DNA from: an uncultured Pelagibacteraceae bacterium
GTDB taxonomy: Bacteria; Pseudomonadota; Alphaproteobacteria; Pelagibacterales; Pelagibacteraceae
Direction of reading: 5' to 3'
Assembly (NCBI GenBank): GCA_902555655.1
Contig: CACDSX010000005.1
Location: 1 to 58,141 of the forward strand
Length of the DNA: 58,141 nt
The translations under genes were made by a program, and so were the position numbers. Below the pieces are notes generated by a model, which ran no database searches, was not told the origin of the DNA, and worked only from the letters and a program-made list of their open reading frames with translations. This document shows, one piece after another, positions 16,568 through 25,114 of this stretch. How positions within the stretch are numbered: position 1 is the first letter of the stretch; each line of letters begins with the position of its first letter.

Positions 16568-17338
16568 ATGAAAAATTATAAAGTAATTTGTTACAAAGGT
16601 GACAGGTCTTTAAAAATAAAGACTGCTCTTGTCAAAATACTAAAAAAAAATAATTTCAAATATTCTAATTTATCAATTGTGATTGGCGGGGATGGATTTA
16701 TGCTACAAACATTAAAAAAAAATAAAAATTCTAAAAGTTTTTTCTATGGAATAAACTCTGGAAATTATGGTTTTTTAATGAATAAATTTAATCCAAAAAA
16801 TTTAATAAAAAATTTATCCAAAGCAAAAATGATCACAATTTCACCTTTGGAAATGACTGTTAGAAATAACAAAAAACAAATTAAAAAATATCTAGCAATT
16901 AATGAAGTATCAATTTTAAGACAAAGTAGACAGGCTGCTTCATTGTCTGTTAGTTACGGATCTAAAATAGTTATTAGAAAACTAATTTCAGACGGGGTAC
17001 TAGTCTCCACTCCAGCAGGGAGTACTGCTTATAATCTTTCAGTACATGGTCCCATTTTAAGTTTAAATTCAAAAAAATTGACGATAGTTCCAATTAGTCC
17101 CTTCAGACCAAGAAGATGGAAAGGAAAAATTGTTAATGATAAGTCTAAAATTAATATTAAAAATTTAAATTCAACAAAAAGACCAATTAGTGCAGTAGCT
17201 GATAATCTAGAAGTAAGAAATGCAAAAAATATAATTATTAGATCAAATAAAAAGATTAGATTTAATTTATTATATGATCAAAATAGAAGCTTACAAAAAA
17301 AAATTAAAATTGAACAACTAAGAAAAGAAACTAGTTAA
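16568..17338 (+). CDS. nadK: NAD kinase
   Basis: Phosphorylates NAD+ to NADP+ in the cytoplasm. 256 residues from the ATG at 16568. The frame stays open into the tRNA, but an upstream start would lie inside tRNA-Leu and add non-homologous residues. Family motifs are present: GGDG (40-43), NSGNYGFL (63-70), NEV (112-114) and TPAGSTAY (148-155). The length is close to that of short alphaproteobacterial NadK. There is no Shine-Dalgarno, and the 5' end of any mRNA is probably set by tRNA 3' processing. The last 8 bases overlap the convergent FAH-family gene. Confidence 0.95.
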   Translation: MKNYKVICYKGDRSLKIKTALVKILKKNNFKYSNLSIVIGGDGFMLQTLKKNKNSKSFFYGINSGNYGFLMNKFNPKNLIKNLSKAKMITISPLEMTVRNNKKQIKKYLAINEVSILRQSRQAASLSVSYGSKIVIRKLISDGVLVSTPAGSTAYNLSVHGPILSLNSKKLTIVPISPFRPRRWKGKIVNDKSKINIKNLNSTKRPISAVADNLEVRNAKNIIIRSNKKIRFNLLYDQNRSLQKKIKIEQLRKETS

Positions 17339-18104
17339 TTAAAGCTTTTACAACTCCTAATTTCTCTATCTTTCCTATGTAAAGACCATTACTTTTAATC
17401 GGAACAACACCTACAGACGAACCGGTAAAAACCCAAAAATCTTTATCCACTTTAATTTGATCCTTTTTAACTTTGTTTAGTACAAATCTCAGTGAATTTA
17501 ACGGATTTATATAAACAGTATTTGTATTGCCATCTACGCTATGATTTATTCTTTTGTTAGTAATATTTGTTTTTAAATTACCAATATTTATTCTTTTATA
17601 TTTCTTTATTGATCCTACAAGAAATTTTACATTAGCACCAAAATCACTACATAAATCTCCAAAAGAAGTAATTCCTTTTTTTCTTTGTCTATATCCAACC
17701 ACTTCAATACATGGTGCCATGTGAGAAATATATTTGGAAATATTTTTTCTTGTAATTAAACTTTTAGAAGAGAAGAAAGATTTTTTAATTTTATAACAAA
17801 CCTCAAGTTCAATTCCTAAAGTTGATTTATTTATCTTTACTTTTTTTCCACTTTTTAAAAAGTTTCTTTTGTAAACTGATGCATAAAAAGGCTCTTTTTC
17901 TTTGAACTTTTTTATTAATGGAATACCAGTCCCAGCTGCTTTAAAACCAATAATTGGATCTTTAATTTTGCTTTCACATAATTTTCTTAATTTTTGTGCT
18001 TCATTTAATTTTTTTGTAAATTTAGATGAAATTGGAGAAATAATTTTATTTTTTAAAAATGCATTAACAAGTTTATCTGATGTTTTCTCTATAAGTGTTT
18101 TCAT
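17331..18104 (-). CDS. FAH-superfamily hydratase/decarboxylase (2-keto-4-pentenoate hydratase-like)
   Basis: 257 residues. The pattern fits the MhpD / fumarylacetoacetate hydrolase fold. E99 and E101 (GIELEVCYKI) and E134 (PCIEVVGYR) are candidate metal ligands, with acidic residues at 150-154 and an FTGSSVGVVPI segment near the C-terminus in place of the usual TG..... motif. It probably acts on a 2-keto acid, but the substrate cannot be read from sequence. It is the last gene of the leftward operon, 4 bases after the M23 peptidase. It converges on nadK with an 8-base overlap. Confidence 0.8.
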   Translation of the reverse strand: MKTLIEKTSDKLVNAFLKNKIISPISSKFTKKLNEAQKLRKLCESKIKDPIIGFKAAGTGIPLIKKFKEKEPFYASVYKRNFLKSGKKVKINKSTLGIELEVCYKIKKSFFSSKSLITRKNISKYISHMAPCIEVVGYRQRKKGITSFGDLCSDFGANVKFLVGSIKKYKRINIGNLKTNITNKRINHSVDGNTNTVYINPLNSLRFVLNKVKKDQIKVDKDFWVFTGSSVGVVPIKSNGLYIGKIEKLGVVKALIN

Positions 18105-18108
18105 TTTT

Positions 18109-18912
18109 TTATTTTAGTACTGACATAGGGTCGAGTCTAGTTTGAAACCAATTTACTCTAAAATCCAAATGAGGACCCGTAGATCTACCTGTTGAACCAA
18201 CCGTTCCAATAATATCTCCCTGATTAATTTTATCACCAACCAAAACCATCACTGTCTCTAGATGTGAATAAATTGTTGATATACCATGACCGTGGTCCAT
18301 AATTATAGTTCCACCAGTGTAATATAAGTCATCTTCAGCCATTGTAACAGTGCCTGACCCTGAAGATTTTATCATCGTTCCTTTTTTGGCCGCAATATCG
18401 ACTCCGTAATGGGGCCATCTTGGTTTTCCATTTAAAATTCTTTGACTTCCATAAACGCCACTTATAATTCCATCAACTGGCATGATAAATTGATTTTTAA
18501 AAAAAGGTAAATCTGAATTGATTGCTCTTGCTTTACCAATTTTATTATTTTCCTCTTTAATTCTTTTATAAACAGATTCTGGAGGTGTTACTTTGCTTTC
18601 CTCTAAGCCGTCTATTCGTTGAATATTATATTTTCTTTTTAAAACTTTTTTAATAATCTTTTCTTTCTTACCATCTTTTATTTTAGTTATAGTTAAGTCA
18701 AACTTTCTATCTCGGTCAATTCCAAAAACGAAATAACCATCATTTGAAACTTTAACTTCTTTTTTATCAACAATGATTTGATTTGTTGGATCAGTTAATC
18801 CAACAATATAATGACCTTGTAAAAATTTACCTTTAAATTCTATAGCGTTTAACTGTGTTGTAGTTAAAATAACTAATATAGAAAATAGTTTATTTATTAT
18901 CTTGCTGTCCAT
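18109..18912 (-). CDS. M23-family peptidoglycan endopeptidase (LytM type), exported
   Basis: 267 residues with a signal peptide (1-23). The zinc site is complete: H168 and D172 in PHYGVDIAA, H217 in IYSHL and H248 in GPHLDFRV, so it should be an active endopeptidase rather than a degenerate EnvC-type activator. The N-terminal 130 residues hold a beta-rich region (residues 25-90) and a basic linker. It acts in the periplasm on peptide cross-links. Its start overlaps the end of the SDR gene by 16 bases, which suggests coupled translation. Confidence 0.9.
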   Translation of the reverse strand: MDSKIINKLFSILVILTTTQLNAIEFKGKFLQGHYIVGLTDPTNQIIVDKKEVKVSNDGYFVFGIDRDRKFDLTITKIKDGKKEKIIKKVLKRKYNIQRIDGLEESKVTPPESVYKRIKEENNKIGKARAINSDLPFFKNQFIMPVDGIISGVYGSQRILNGKPRWPHYGVDIAAKKGTMIKSSGSGTVTMAEDDLYYTGGTIIMDHGHGISTIYSHLETVMVLVGDKINQGDIIGTVGSTGRSTGPHLDFRVNWFQTRLDPMSVLK

Positions 18913-19664
18913 CCACCATCAACCAATAACGAAGTTCCAGTAATCATGGAAGCAGCATCTGAAGCTAAAAAAACTACTGATGATGCTATTTCAGATAATT
19001 CAGCAAACCTTCCAAGTGGAATATTATTAAGAGTTTCTCTTTTAAATTTTTTATTTTTTAAAAATTTTTTAGTCATAGGAGTTACCACAAACGTAGGACA
19101 AACGGTATTCACTCTGATATTGTATTTAGCTAAATCTAAAGACATCCCTTTTGTTAATCCTTCCAGTCCCCATTTATTCATATTATAAACACTTCTGATT
19201 GGACCACCAACATGTCCCATTTGAGATGACATATTAACTATTGTGCCACCAATTTTTTTTCTATTTTTAGTTTCAATCATCTTGAGGGCACATAATTGAG
19301 CAATATTAAATGTAGCTACTGTATTTATTTTAACAAGATATTCCATGTTCTTAGTTTTAACTTTTGTGAAATGCTCTGGAATGTTATTACCTGCATTATT
19401 TATTAGAATATCTATTTTAGCTTGTTTATTAATAATGTTTTTAATTTCATTATATTTGGTTATGTCACAAACATAAGTTTTACATTTAACTTTAAGTTTT
19501 TTTATTATTCTTGAAACTTCATTTAAGTCTTTTTGAGTTCTACTAATAATTACTAAGTTGGCACCAGCTTCAGCAAGAGCAATTGCGCAAGCTCTTCCAA
19601 GCCCTTTTCCAGCTCCAGTTACAACTGCTGTTTTATTTTTAAGATTATAATTTTTTAAATACAT
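18897..19664 (-). CDS. Short-chain dehydrogenase/reductase
   Basis: 255 residues of classical SDR type: TGAGKGLG (16-23) for NAD(P), NNAG (89-92), catalytic Ser near 146-147 and Y160-x-x-x-K164 (YNMNK). The C-terminal GTSLLVDGGW is typical of gluconate/FabG-like SDRs. The substrate is unknown. It overlaps TerC by one base and the M23 gene by 16, inside the leftward operon headed by the GMC oxidoreductase. Confidence 0.9.
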   Translation of the reverse strand: MYLKNYNLKNKTAVVTGAGKGLGRACAIALAEAGANLVIISRTQKDLNEVSRIIKKLKVKCKTYVCDITKYNEIKNIINKQAKIDILINNAGNNIPEHFTKVKTKNMEYLVKINTVATFNIAQLCALKMIETKNRKKIGGTIVNMSSQMGHVGGPIRSVYNMNKWGLEGLTKGMSLDLAKYNIRVNTVCPTFVVTPMTKKFLKNKKFKRETLNNIPLGRFAELSEIASSVVFLASDAASMITGTSLLVDGGWTAR

Positions 19665-20257
19665 TATAAAAATAATATTTTAATATCTGTGTAAATCAAT
19701 TCAATAGCAACAATTAATATTGCTAATAAACCTGCCCAAGCAATCCACTTATATTTTTTGATCCAATTTGAAATTAATGTTGCAGCAAAAGCCATCAGTG
19801 CAATTGATAAAACCAAACCGAATATTAATAATTTATAGTGATCTCCCGCTGCCCCAGCAACACCCAAGACATTGTCTAAACTCATTGTAAAATCAGCCAA
19901 TAAAATTGTCCAAATAGCTTTTAGAAAACTTGAGTTATCAACTTTAATATCTTCATCGTGATCAGAACCTTTGATGACATCAGTATAAAGTTTATAGACT
20001 ATATAAAGAAGAAGCAATCCACCTAATAGCCTCAAACCTGTGATCTGTAATAAATATGCTGTAAGTAAAGTTAAAATAATTCTTAAGATTACAGCTCCAC
20101 CAATACCCCAAAAAATAATTTTTTTTCTTTGCTCTATAGGAAACTTAGATGCAACCATTCCAATTATAATTGCATTATCTCCAGCTAAAACTAAATCAAT
20201 TAGAATAATTTGAGTTAAAATGGTTAATTGTTCTGGAGAAAATAATTCAGCAAACAT
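19664..20257 (-). CDS. TerC-family integral membrane protein
   Basis: 197 residues with about six spans. The TerC signature is LIDLVLAGDNAIII (19-32), matched by a second acidic motif ADFTMSLDNVLGVAG near 120-135. The two D-N motifs are thought to bind metal, and related proteins export Mn2+ in other bacteria. In an ocean oligotroph it could serve metal homeostasis or metal loading of exported enzymes. It overlaps both neighbours by one base. Confidence 0.9.
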   Translation of the reverse strand: MFAELFSPEQLTILTQIILIDLVLAGDNAIIIGMVASKFPIEQRKKIIFWGIGGAVILRIILTLLTAYLLQITGLRLLGGLLLLYIVYKLYTDVIKGSDHDEDIKVDNSSFLKAIWTILLADFTMSLDNVLGVAGAAGDHYKLLIFGLVLSIALMAFAATLISNWIKKYKWIAWAGLLAILIVAIELIYTDIKILFL

Positions 20258-21852
20258 TATTTACCTAGTATCATATCGGCACCTTTTTCTGCAATCATTA
20301 TCGTAGGTGCATTAGTATTTCCTGATGTAATATTTGGCATTATTGATGCATCTATAATTCTTAAATTTTGTATCCCATGGACTTTTAATTCATCATTCAC
20401 AACTGCATTTTCATCATTTCCCATTTTGCATGTACCCACAGGATGAAAAATAGTTTGGGTAAACTTACTTCCTTCTTGAACAAGTTCTTCATTAGATTGA
20501 AATTGAGATCCTGGCCTTAGTTCTTCTGGATGATATCTTTTAAAAGTTTCACTTTTGAAAACAATATCTCTTACTAATCTTAATCCATCAGCAGCAACCT
20601 TTCTATCATCTTCAGTAGAGAGATAATTCATTTTAATTTTTGGCTTTTCTCTACTATCTTTGCTAATTATGTTTATCTCTCCTCGACTCGTTGGTCTAAC
20701 ATTTGCAACAGTGGGTGTGAATGCATGAAAATTATGAAGTGAAGCACCACCAAGCTTGTCTGTGCTTATTGGTTGTACATGAAATTGTAAATTAGGAGTT
20801 TCTCTAGAAGAGTCACTTTTTGCAAACAAACATAGTTGACTTGCACCCATAGTCATAGGCCCAGATCTATTAAAAATAAATTCCAAACCAATCAACAAAT
20901 TTCCAAATAGGCTATTAATTTTTTTATTTAAAGATTTGATATTTTTAATCTTATAAACTGGCCTAAACATCAAATGGTCTTGTAAATTTTTACCAACACC
21001 ATTCAATTCCTTTATTACTTGAATACCTAAATTTGATAGTTTGTCTCCATTACCAATTCCAGAAGTTTGCAATATTTGTACTGAACCTATAGAACCAGCA
21101 CTTAATAAAATTTCTTTGTTTGCTTGAATTGTAACTAATTGGTTATCTTTCCAATAAGAAACACTGACCACTTTGGTTCCTTCAAAATTTATTTTTTTTA
21201 CATGACAATTAGTTTCGATTTTTAAATTTTTTCTTTTTTTAATTGGATTTAAATATCCAACTGCTGCACTACATCGCAAGCCATTTTTTTCAGTAACTTG
21301 AAAATAACCACAACCAAAATTATCTCCTTGATTAAAATCATCTACTTTTGGAATTCCTTTTTCTTGGGCAGCATCCATAAATTTTTCTAATAAATCTAAT
21401 TTTATTCTTGGATCAGAAACTGACAAAGGTCCATCAACACCATGAAATTCATTTCTCCCTCTCTCTTGATTTTCTGATTTGATAAAGTAAGGCAGAACAT
21501 CTTTCCATCCCCAACCTTTATTTCCTAGTTGTCGCCAAATATCATAATCCTGTTCTTGTCCTCTTATATACAAAAGTCCATTTATAGATGAACTACCACC
21601 TAAAGTTTTTCCTCTAGGGTAAGGTATCGATCTATTGGCCATAGTTTCATCAGGTTCTGTGTTATAACACCAATCAACTTTTGGATTGTGCATAGTCTTG
21701 TAATAACCAACTGGAATATGTATCCATGGATTGGTATCTCTACCACCTGCCTCTATTAATAAAATTTTATTATTGGGATTTTCTGAAAGTCTATTAGCTA
21801 AGACACAACCTGCAGAACCCGCTCCAATAATGATAAAATCAAAATTTTCCAT
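20257..21852 (-). CDS. GMC-family FAD oxidoreductase (choline/alcohol dehydrogenase type)
   Basis: 531 residues, full family length. The FAD-binding GAGSAG is at 10-15, with an Asp/Glu-containing IEAGG strand end at 33-37. GMC signature 1 lies in PRGKTLGGSSSINGLLYIRG (about 80-99). The active-site His is near 470 (FHPVGTCKMG) and the Asn near 512 (SGNTNAP). The family oxidises primary alcohols including choline. There is no BetB or BetI neighbour, so a choline role is not shown. It is the first gene of the leftward operon and diverges from the TRAP genes over 125 bases, which suggests linked substrate uptake and oxidation. Confidence 0.9.
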   Translation of the reverse strand: MENFDFIIIGAGSAGCVLANRLSENPNNKILLIEAGGRDTNPWIHIPVGYYKTMHNPKVDWCYNTEPDETMANRSIPYPRGKTLGGSSSINGLLYIRGQEQDYDIWRQLGNKGWGWKDVLPYFIKSENQERGRNEFHGVDGPLSVSDPRIKLDLLEKFMDAAQEKGIPKVDDFNQGDNFGCGYFQVTEKNGLRCSAAVGYLNPIKKRKNLKIETNCHVKKINFEGTKVVSVSYWKDNQLVTIQANKEILLSAGSIGSVQILQTSGIGNGDKLSNLGIQVIKELNGVGKNLQDHLMFRPVYKIKNIKSLNKKINSLFGNLLIGLEFIFNRSGPMTMGASQLCLFAKSDSSRETPNLQFHVQPISTDKLGGASLHNFHAFTPTVANVRPTSRGEINIISKDSREKPKIKMNYLSTEDDRKVAADGLRLVRDIVFKSETFKRYHPEELRPGSQFQSNEELVQEGSKFTQTIFHPVGTCKMGNDENAVVNDELKVHGIQNLRIIDASIMPNITSGNTNAPTIMIAEKGADMILGK

Positions 21853-21954
21853 TTTAAGTTGAATTAATTTTATATTTAACTTTTTAAGCTTTTACACTCA
21901 TAATTATCAATTGTCACTTGTGTCACCTTAATTTTTCTGATTGTATGCCAACTT

Positions 21955-21977
21955 TATAATTAACAAGAGGAAATATA
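21955..21977 (+). promoter_or_regulatory. -10 element and ribosome binding site of the TRAP binding-protein gene
   Basis: A perfect TATAAT (21955-21960) stands 17 bases after a weak TTTTTC. AGAGGAAA (21966-21973) gives an unusually good Shine-Dalgarno for this genome, as expected for an abundant binding protein. The paired TGTCAC units at 21912 and 21921 lie just upstream. Confidence 0.5.
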
Positions 21978-23072
21978 ATGAAAAAAATCATTTCAATGTT
22001 ATTTGCAACTATTTTGGTACTTGGATTTACTTCTAGTGCTAATGCTGCAAAAACACTTAAATGTCAGACAGTTCTTAACACTAAAGCTGATGAAGTGAAA
22101 ATGTTAAAGGACTTTACTGATACAGTAACAGAATTAACGAGTGGATCGTTAAAATTTGAAATACTTCCTGCGGGAGCTGTTGTTGGAGTTAAAGAAACTC
22201 TGGATGCAGTTGACAAAGGACTGATTGATTGTGGTTTCGCATGGACTCACTACTGGTCAGGAGATCACCCTGCTGCTATGTTATTTGGTTCACCAGTAGC
22301 TGGTGGTGGAGTTGGTATTGACAACTTAGCGTTTTTATCTTGGTTCCAATACGGTGGTGGTAAAGAATTATACGACCAACTTTGGAAAGAAATGGGAAGA
22401 GACATAAAAGGATTTATGCTTCAACCAGTTGGACCAGAAGCTTTAGGTTGGTTTCCAAAACCAATTAAAGATATGGCTGACTTTAGAAAATATAAGTTCA
22501 GAACTCCTCCAGGAATTCCAGGACAAACTTACAAAGACATTGGTATAGCATCTGTTGCTATGGGTGGTGGAGATATTCTACCAGCTTTAGAAGCAGGAAC
22601 TATTGATGCTGCTGAGTGGTGTTGTCCAAAGCCAGATATGGTTTTTGGTTTCCAAAAAGTATTAAAGCACTATTACTTACAAGGATTACACCAAGTAGTA
22701 GTAAATGCTGACTTTTACATTACTGGAAAAACATACAAAGCAATGAGTGCTCATGAGAAGAAGTCTCTTGAAGTTGCTGCTAATGCTTCATTAGCAAAAT
22801 CTTTAAGTTACAGAATCTATGAAAACGGAAAAGCTTTACAACAGTTAACTACTAAGCATGGAGTAAAATTAGAAGACACTCCATCTGACTATTTCGTAGA
22901 ATATATGGCTGCAGCAAAAGCAACTTTAAACAAAAATGCTGAGAAAAATGCATTTTTCAAAAAAGTATATGACTCTATGAAAGAGTTTGCTGATGTTGCT
23001 GTTCCTTTCTGGAGTGGTGCTCAAATGTCTAATGCTAAGCTAGGAATGGCTCACGCTGCAACATTAAAGTAA
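21978..23072 (+). CDS. dctP: TRAP transporter substrate-binding protein (DctP family, TakP-like)
   Basis: 364 residues with a signal peptide (1-23, SANA). It captures an organic anion in the periplasm for the DctQM permease. R175 in KFRTPPGIPG matches the carboxylate-binding Arg. E213-W214 and the KVLKHYYLQG segment are typical of the TakP/2-oxoacid and lactate clade rather than the C4-dicarboxylate DctP clade, so the ligand is probably a 2-oxo or hydroxy acid. It has a strong ribosome site upstream and a terminator directly downstream, so it should be made in excess of the permease. Confidence 0.92.
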   Translation: MKKIISMLFATILVLGFTSSANAAKTLKCQTVLNTKADEVKMLKDFTDTVTELTSGSLKFEILPAGAVVGVKETLDAVDKGLIDCGFAWTHYWSGDHPAAMLFGSPVAGGGVGIDNLAFLSWFQYGGGKELYDQLWKEMGRDIKGFMLQPVGPEALGWFPKPIKDMADFRKYKFRTPPGIPGQTYKDIGIASVAMGGGDILPALEAGTIDAAEWCCPKPDMVFGFQKVLKHYYLQGLHQVVVNADFYITGKTYKAMSAHEKKSLEVAANASLAKSLSYRIYENGKALQQLTTKHGVKLEDTPSDYFVEYMAAAKATLNKNAEKNAFFKKVYDSMKEFADVAVPFWSGAQMSNAKLGMAHAATLK

Positions 23073-23094
23073 TCAGTAATTAATCTAAATTTGT

Positions 23095-23130
23095 TAGAGC
23101 GGACTTTTACAGTCCGCTCTAATTTTTTTT
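23095..23130 (+). terminator. Rho-independent terminator inside the TRAP operon
   Basis: An 11-base-pair perfect stem TAGAGCGGACT (23095-23105) and AGTCCGCTCTA (23111-23121) has a 5-base loop and is followed by A and T8. It is much more GC-rich than its surroundings. It lies 23 bases after the dctP stop and 13 before dctQ, so it should attenuate permease expression while protecting the dctP mRNA end. Confidence 0.93.
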
Positions 23131-23143
23131 AAATCAGAATTTT

Positions 23144-23758
23144 ATGGCAGAAGAACCATCAAAGTTAGATATATCAGATGAAATGATCGCTGAAAGGCGA
23201 GGTGGTTCAGGTAAAATGCCAGATGACATGCCATTATGGATGGCAAAATCAATTGTTAATATAGACAAGTTTAGTAAATGGGTTGGTAATGTAGTTTGCT
23301 GGATATTAATGCCTTTAATATTTGCAATGACATATGAAGTTTTAGCGAGAAAATTGTTTCATTCACCAACTATATGGGCCTATGACATAAGTCGATTTTT
23401 ATATGGAGCATTATTTATGTTAGGAGCAGGTTATGCTCTTTCAAGGGGTGTTCACATTAGAGCAGATTTTTTATATAGAAATTTTAAAACTAAAAATCAA
23501 GGACTAATAGATTTTTGGCTTTATCTGATATTTTATTTTCCAGGTTTGATCGTCTTTCTTTATATGACCATTGGATATGTGGGTGAGTCTATTCAAAGAG
23601 GTGAGAGAGGCATGGATACAACATGGATGCCTTATATGTGGCCAATAAAAACTTGTTTATTAATTGGAATTATTTTTTTACTTATTCAGGGAATTTCAGA
23701 ATTACTTAAAAGTTATTGGGCTGCAAAAAAAGGTCAGTGGCCAGGAGAGTCTAAATGA
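23144..23758 (+). CDS. dctQ: TRAP transporter small permease subunit
   Basis: 204 residues with four spans at about 43-65, 83-100, 127-150 and 165-187, the standard DctQ topology. Motifs include the TYEVLARKLFHSPTIWAYDI and GAGYALSRGVHIRADF regions of the family. A 40-residue acidic cytoplasmic N-terminus precedes span 1. It forms the membrane complex with DctM. Its stop overlaps the dctM start by four bases. Confidence 0.93.
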   Translation: MAEEPSKLDISDEMIAERRGGSGKMPDDMPLWMAKSIVNIDKFSKWVGNVVCWILMPLIFAMTYEVLARKLFHSPTIWAYDISRFLYGALFMLGAGYALSRGVHIRADFLYRNFKTKNQGLIDFWLYLIFYFPGLIVFLYMTIGYVGESIQRGERGMDTTWMPYMWPIKTCLLIGIIFLLIQGISELLKSYWAAKKGQWPGESK

Positions 23759-25089
23759 TTGCAGAATTTATGGATCCAGCAATTTTAGGATTCATCCTTG
23801 TTGGGGTAATGCTTTTTGCAATATTTGTAGGATTCCCAATTTCTTTTACATTAATATTTTTAGGTTTTGTTTTTGGTTATTTGGGATTTGGAAAATTAGT
23901 TTTCTACTTAATGACCCTCCAATTTTCTATGGTAATGACTGAACAGACTTTAGCCGCTGTTCCACTTTTTGTCTTTATGGGAATAATGATGGAACAGGCT
24001 GGATTAATGGAAAGATTATTTTCTGCCTTTCAATTAATGTTAGCTAAAGTAAAAGGCTCTTTATATTATGCAGTTTTATTTGTTTCAGTAATATTCGCAG
24101 CTGCTACAGGAATTGTTGGTGCCTCAGTTACAATTTTAGGAATTATGGCAGCAAAATCCATGAATAGATCAGGATACGACGTCAGACTTGCAGCAGGGAC
24201 AATCACTGCCGGTGGAACTTTAGGTATTTTAATACCTCCAAGCATCATGCTTGTTGTCATGGGCCCAATCATGGAAATACCTGTGATTGATTTATTTGCA
24301 GCAGCTATTTTTCCTGGAATTTTACTTGCAACTTTATATGCGGCATACACCACTATCAGATGTATGATTAATCCAAAGCTTGGACCCGTTTTACCTGAAG
24401 ACATGAGGGCTGCTAGTATGAAAGAGGTTTGGATCGAGTTCTTTCTTGGGTTAGTTCCACCAGCAGCATTAGTATTTGCTGCTTTAGGAAGTATTTTGTT
24501 TGGATTTGCTACTCCAACAGAAGCTGCAGGGTGTGGTGCTATGGGAGCATTATTACTATCTTTAGCTTATAAAAAATTAACATTACCAAAATTACAAGAA
24601 GCTCTAGTAAAAACTTTAGAGATTACTGCTTTAATAATGGTTTTAGTTGCAGCTTCTAATTTTTTTGGAGCAGTTTTTGCAAGATTAGGAACACCAACTT
24701 TATTAACTGAATTTTTATTGGGATTAGAAATGAATAAATATTTAATTCTAGCAATGATAATGGTTATGATTTTTTTATTAGGTTGGCCTTTAGAGTGGGT
24801 TCCTATTGTGATGATAATTATTCCAATTATATTACCTTTGGTTGAAGCATTAGGATTTAATTTAACATGGTTCGCAATTTTAGTTGCCGTAAACCTACAA
24901 ACCGCCTGGCTATCTCCTCCAGTTGCACTTTCAGCGTATTTTTTAAAAGGAGTGGTACCAGAATGGGATCTTAAAGATATTTATTATGGAATGATGCAAT
25001 TCATGGTTCTGCAAGTAATTGGTTTAATTTTAATTATTGTATTTCCTCAAATAGCTCTTTGGTTGCCAACTCTCTTATATGGACAGTAG
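23755..25089 (+). CDS. dctM: TRAP transporter large permease subunit
   Basis: 444 residues, a Na+-coupled transporter subunit of the ion transporter superfamily. Around twelve hydrophobic segments are present. Family signatures include GILIPPSIMLVVMG (about 155-168), ATPTEAAGCGAMGALL (about 249-264) and the pair of re-entrant regions. With DctQ and DctP it completes a tripartite transporter. The start overlaps dctQ (ATGA). Confidence 0.94.
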   Translation: MIAEFMDPAILGFILVGVMLFAIFVGFPISFTLIFLGFVFGYLGFGKLVFYLMTLQFSMVMTEQTLAAVPLFVFMGIMMEQAGLMERLFSAFQLMLAKVKGSLYYAVLFVSVIFAAATGIVGASVTILGIMAAKSMNRSGYDVRLAAGTITAGGTLGILIPPSIMLVVMGPIMEIPVIDLFAAAIFPGILLATLYAAYTTIRCMINPKLGPVLPEDMRAASMKEVWIEFFLGLVPPAALVFAALGSILFGFATPTEAAGCGAMGALLLSLAYKKLTLPKLQEALVKTLEITALIMVLVAASNFFGAVFARLGTPTLLTEFLLGLEMNKYLILAMIMVMIFLLGWPLEWVPIVMIIIPIILPLVEALGFNLTWFAILVAVNLQTAWLSPPVALSAYFLKGVVPEWDLKDIYYGMMQFMVLQVIGLILIIVFPQIALWLPTLLYGQ

Positions 25090-25114
25090 AATATTTTAGT
25101 TTATTATTGTTTTA

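Noticed and set aside
20257-21852. Naming the GMC oxidoreductase betA
   Set aside because: GMC motifs alone do not separate choline dehydrogenase from other alcohol dehydrogenases, and no bet neighbours are present.
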